DNA from: Oscillospiraceae bacterium
Lineage (GTDB): Bacteria > Bacillota_A > Clostridia > Oscillospirales > Oscillospiraceae
Assembly (NCBI GenBank): GCA_017936985.1
Contig: JAGBEM010000203.1
Coordinates: forward strand, 1-6,452
Direction of reading: 5' to 3'
DNA: 6,452 bases
Part shown: piece by piece, positions 4,769 to 6,452 of the stretch
Layout: each line of letters opens with the position of its first letter
Numbering within the stretch: the stretch's first letter is position 1
Notes under the pieces: model-generated
Seen by the model: only the letters and a program-made list of their open reading frames with translations
Told to the model about the DNA's origin: nothing
The model's database searches: none
Made by a program: the position numbers and the translations under genes

Positions 4769-6310
4769 ATGCTGGAACGAGGGAAACTGGATCGCGGAAT
4801 CGTAGAAATCGTGGATACAGAAAGTCTGGTGCCGAGAGACCATCTGCTGAGGAAAATAGATTCGGCGGTAGATTTTAACCGGCTCTATGAAATGGTGGAA
4901 CCACTGTACAGTGAGGATAACGGACGTCCCAGCGTAGACCCGGTGGTACTGTTCAAGATGGTTCTGATCCAGCATCTGTACGGACTGCCATCCCTGCGGA
5001 GAACAGCGGAAGAAGTCAGCGCAAATATCTGTTACCGATGGTTTCTGGGCTATACGCTGCAGGAGGAAACGCCACATTTTTCCACGGTGAGTTATAACTT
5101 CCGTCATCGGTTTACAGAGGATACGGTGAACCAGATCTTTAGCTGGATACTGGAAGAAGTAGCGGAAGCCGGATACCTGTCCCCAAAGGCAGTGTTTATA
5201 GACGGCACCCATATTAAGGCAAATGCCAATACGAAGAAGCAGATAAAAGAACAGATGCCTGTGGCGTCCAGGCACTATGCAAAGGAACTGATGGCGGAGG
5301 TCAATGCGGACAGAGAGGCACACGGTAAAAAGCCGTTTGACGATGATAACGATGAGCCGCCGACAGCACCTAAGAAACGCAAAGATAACACTTCCAAGAA
5401 AAAGCTGGCCCGCAGGAAGAAAGAGAAGACCCGCTTTGTGACAAAGAGCATAACTGACCCGGACAGCGGCCTGTTCGTAAAGGGAGACCACAAGCGGCAG
5501 TTCGCTTACGAGGCTCATACTGCCTGCGACAGCCATGGTTTTATTCTGGAAACAGTAGTGACTCCCGGCAACGTTCATGACAGTGTGGCCTTTGATGAGG
5601 TATATGACAAGGTAACGAAGGCATTCCCCGAAGCAGAGACTATTGTTGCTGATTCTGCTTACAAGACGCCGCACATCTGCAAGAAAGTTTTTGGCGATGG
5701 CAGAGTTCTCTCCACAGCCTATAAGCGTCCTCAAACGATGAAAGGCGGACACAAGTGGTGGAAATACGTCTACGACGAATTCTATGACTGCATCATCTGT
5801 CCCGAATACCAGATACTGAAATACAGCACCACGAACCGGGATGGTTACCGGGAATACAAAAGCAACCCAAATATCTGCGCAGAATGTCCAACCAGAGAAC
5901 TATGCACCCGTTCCAAAGACTGTGTAAAGACGGTGCAGCGGCATATCTGGAAGGACTATGAGGATCTAGCGGACGACGCCCGATATATGCCTGAGTACCA
6001 GGATCTTTATAAGCACCGCAAAGAAACGATTGAACGGGACTTTGCAGATGCAAAAGAAAAACACGCGATGCGTTATACACAGTACAGAGGCTTGGCTCAG
6101 GTAACAAACTGGGTGAAGCTTAAATTTGCTGCCATGAATCTGAAAAAGCTGGCAAGGTGGAAATGGGATGACTCTGCCCATTTCCTATTTTCGATTCTTT
6201 TTCCCGAATATATGCTGAAAACCCGGTTGCGGCCTAATTGCGCAACCGGGTTTCTCGACAGGCTGAAAGGAGCCCGGCTTTGCCGGGCTCCTTTTTTGCG
6301 TGTTACATGA
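4769..6310 (+). CDS. IS1182-family DDE transposase
   Basis: The 513-residue frame encodes an RNase H-fold DDE transposase that moves the surrounding element. Residues 18-115 form the N-terminal DUF772/InsH-type domain (SVDPVVLFKMVLIQHLYGLP, then LRRTAEEVSANICYRWFLG). The catalytic acids are probably D145 (AVFIDGTHIKANAN), D295 (IVADSAYKT) and E422 (IERDFADAK, where E-x6-K fits K429). A lysine-rich linker at 200-222 separates blocks. A cysteine cluster (C341, C344, C370, C373, C379, C385) looks like the zinc-ribbon-like insert usual in this group. ATG 4769 follows GGGTGATGAAAG; spacing is acceptable. The frame is intact. The inferred element end lies at codon 500, so the last 13 residues and the stop are encoded by flanking DNA, and the frame overlaps the end of the convergent SLH gene by eight bases. 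The real native C-terminus may therefore be near residue 500. Confidence 0.92.
   Translation: MLERGKLDRGIVEIVDTESLVPRDHLLRKIDSAVDFNRLYEMVEPLYSEDNGRPSVDPVVLFKMVLIQHLYGLPSLRRTAEEVSANICYRWFLGYTLQEETPHFSTVSYNFRHRFTEDTVNQIFSWILEEVAEAGYLSPKAVFIDGTHIKANANTKKQIKEQMPVASRHYAKELMAEVNADREAHGKKPFDDDNDEPPTAPKKRKDNTSKKKLARRKKEKTRFVTKSITDPDSGLFVKGDHKRQFAYEAHTACDSHGFILETVVTPGNVHDSVAFDEVYDKVTKAFPEAETIVADSAYKTPHICKKVFGDGRVLSTAYKRPQTMKGGHKWWKYVYDEFYDCIICPEYQILKYSTTNRDGYREYKSNPNICAECPTRELCTRSKDCVKTVQRHIWKDYEDLADDARYMPEYQDLYKHRKETIERDFADAKEKHAMRYTQYRGLAQVTNWVKLKFAAMNLKKLARWKWDDSAHFLFSILFPEYMLKTRLRPNCATGFLDRLKGARLCRAPFLRVT
6219..6253 (+). terminator. Subterminal hairpin at right end of the insertion sequence
   Basis: Perfect 13-bp arms AAACCCGGTTGCG (6219-6231) and CGCAACCGGGTTT (6241-6253) enclose a nine-base loop. 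Only three T follow, so termination may be weak. It lies within the transposase reading frame and its outer arm overlaps the right inverted repeat, mirroring the left end. It may act as a terminator or as a structure used in transposition. Confidence 0.6.
6251..6267 (-). repeat. Right terminal inverted repeat of the insertion sequence
   Basis: Read on the minus strand it is TTCAGCCTGTCGAGAAA, matching the left end at 15 of 17 bases. The match stops beyond the TT at the outer end, which sets the boundary used here. Confidence 0.82.
6266..6297. terminator. Strong Rho-independent terminator abutting the right end of the insertion sequence
   Basis: Arms AAAGGAGCCCGGC (6266-6278) and GCCGGGCTCCTTT (6282-6294) form a perfect 13-bp GC-rich stem with a TTT loop, followed on the plus strand by six T (6292-6297). 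It lies nine bases beyond the stop of the leftward SLH gene, so it probably served as that gene's bidirectional terminator. On the minus strand the T-run is cut to three by the insertion sequence. It would now also end transposase transcripts. Confidence 0.85.
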
Positions 6311-6452
6311 GATTGTACAGGATCTTGGCCATCTGGCCGCGGGTGATGTTATTGTTGGGCTTGAAGGTACCGTCGGTGTAGCCGCTGATGATGCCCTGAG
6401 CCGCCATGGTCTGGATGTAGTAGGTGGCGTAGGCGGGGATGGATTTGGCGTC
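6303..6452 (-). CDS. SLH-domain protein, C-terminal fragment
   Basis: The minus strand from the right edge to TAA at 6305-6303 gives 49 residues. They end in a complete S-layer homology motif: IPAYATYYIQTMAAQGIISG, then YTDGTFKPNNNITRGQMAKI and LYNLM. SLH repeats bind pyruvylated secondary cell-wall polymer or peptidoglycan and anchor exported proteins on the surface of Firmicutes. C-terminal placement is a usual arrangement. The rest of the protein, including any signal peptide and catalytic domain, lies outside the window, so its specific function cannot be told. The segment is GC-rich with C/G-ending codons, unlike the AT-rich control region to the left, which supports its being resident chromosomal DNA. 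It was probably the gene served by the hairpin at 6266-6294. Confidence 0.9.
   Translation of the reverse strand, partial: DAKSIPAYATYYIQTMAAQGIISGYTDGTFKPNNNITRGQMAKILYNLM

Larger units (their letters stand above)
4693..6267 (+). mobile_element. IS1182-type insertion sequence, about 1575 bp
   Basis: The element is bounded by 17-base terminal inverted repeats, TTCAGCTTGTCGAAAAA at the left and TTCAGCCTGTCGAGAAA (reverse complement) at the right, identical at 15 of 17 positions. It carries one transposase gene with the domain order of IS1182-family enzymes. Length fits the family. Each end has a hairpin just inside it. The outermost bases are uncertain by a few nucleotides because both flanks share AA/TT with the repeats. 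No direct repeat of the target is visible: the left flank ends CAGAGC and the right begins AGGAGC. Both flanks are different terminator-like hairpins. Confidence 0.85.

Noticed and set aside
4694..5752. Long minus-strand open frame (352 codons) opposite the transposase
   Set aside because: It lies wholly antisense to a well-supported DDE transposase with intact motifs, shows no recognisable domain and is rich in Cys, Phe, Leu and His as expected from an antisense reading. It is a shadow frame.
4689..6271. Target site duplication flanking the insertion sequence
   Set aside because: The four to six bases outside each inverted repeat (CAGAGC at the left, AGGAGC at the right) do not give a convincing repeat at any boundary I tried. 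The shared GAGC-like letters are not in matching positions at the junctions.
1..6452. CRISPR array, tRNA or rRNA gene, toxin-antitoxin or defence system
   Set aside because: No regularly spaced repeats, cloverleaf or rRNA-like sequence, or paired toxin-antitoxin genes were seen; all sizeable stretches are explained by the genes listed.

Overview
The window looks like a junction in the chromosome of a low-to-mid GC Firmicute, most likely a gut clostridium (Oscillospirales or Lachnospirales type). This rests on strong GGAGG-type ribosome binding sites, an S-layer-homology (SLH) protein end, and small DNA-binding proteins of the kind common in clostridial mobile elements. The lineage is inference; there is no rRNA or other marker gene.

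Layout. (1) About 1-4602 is the control and replication end of an integrated mobile element. A tyrosine integrase (1-1058, minus strand, C-terminus off the left edge) follows an XRE-type repressor (1060-1788, minus) with a one-base gap. A divergent control region (1789-1949) separates them from three rightward genes: a 60-residue helix-turn-helix protein (1950-2132), an excisionase-like helix-turn-helix protein (2132-2341) and a large primase-helicase of the prim-pol plus D5/P4 type (2359-4602). (2) 4603-4692 is a short AT-rich gap ending in a strong hairpin. (3) 4693-6267 is an IS1182-type insertion sequence, with near-identical 17-base terminal inverted repeats, a hairpin just inside each end and one DDE transposase (4769-6310). 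(4) A second strong hairpin (6266-6294) is followed by the last 49 codons of an SLH-domain protein on the minus strand (6303-6452), which looks like host or neighbouring DNA.

How the genes fit together. The order integrase-repressor / divergent promoters / small regulator-excisionase-primase resembles phage satellites of the SaPI/PICI class and small integrative elements. The repressor would hold both divergent promoters down. On derepression, the small regulator and excisionase would drive excision with the integrase, and the primase-helicase would replicate the excised DNA. No capsid, packaging, conjugation or cargo gene is visible to the right of the primase, because the insertion sequence and the SLH gene follow directly. 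The element may therefore have lost its right half, or it may extend only to the left.

Most notable points: the insertion sequence lies between two different 13-bp terminator hairpins with no visible target duplication, which suggests deletion or recombination between two copies. The transposase reading frame has no stop codon inside the element and borrows one from the flank. The control region carries a repeated TTATCATC motif that is a candidate operator.
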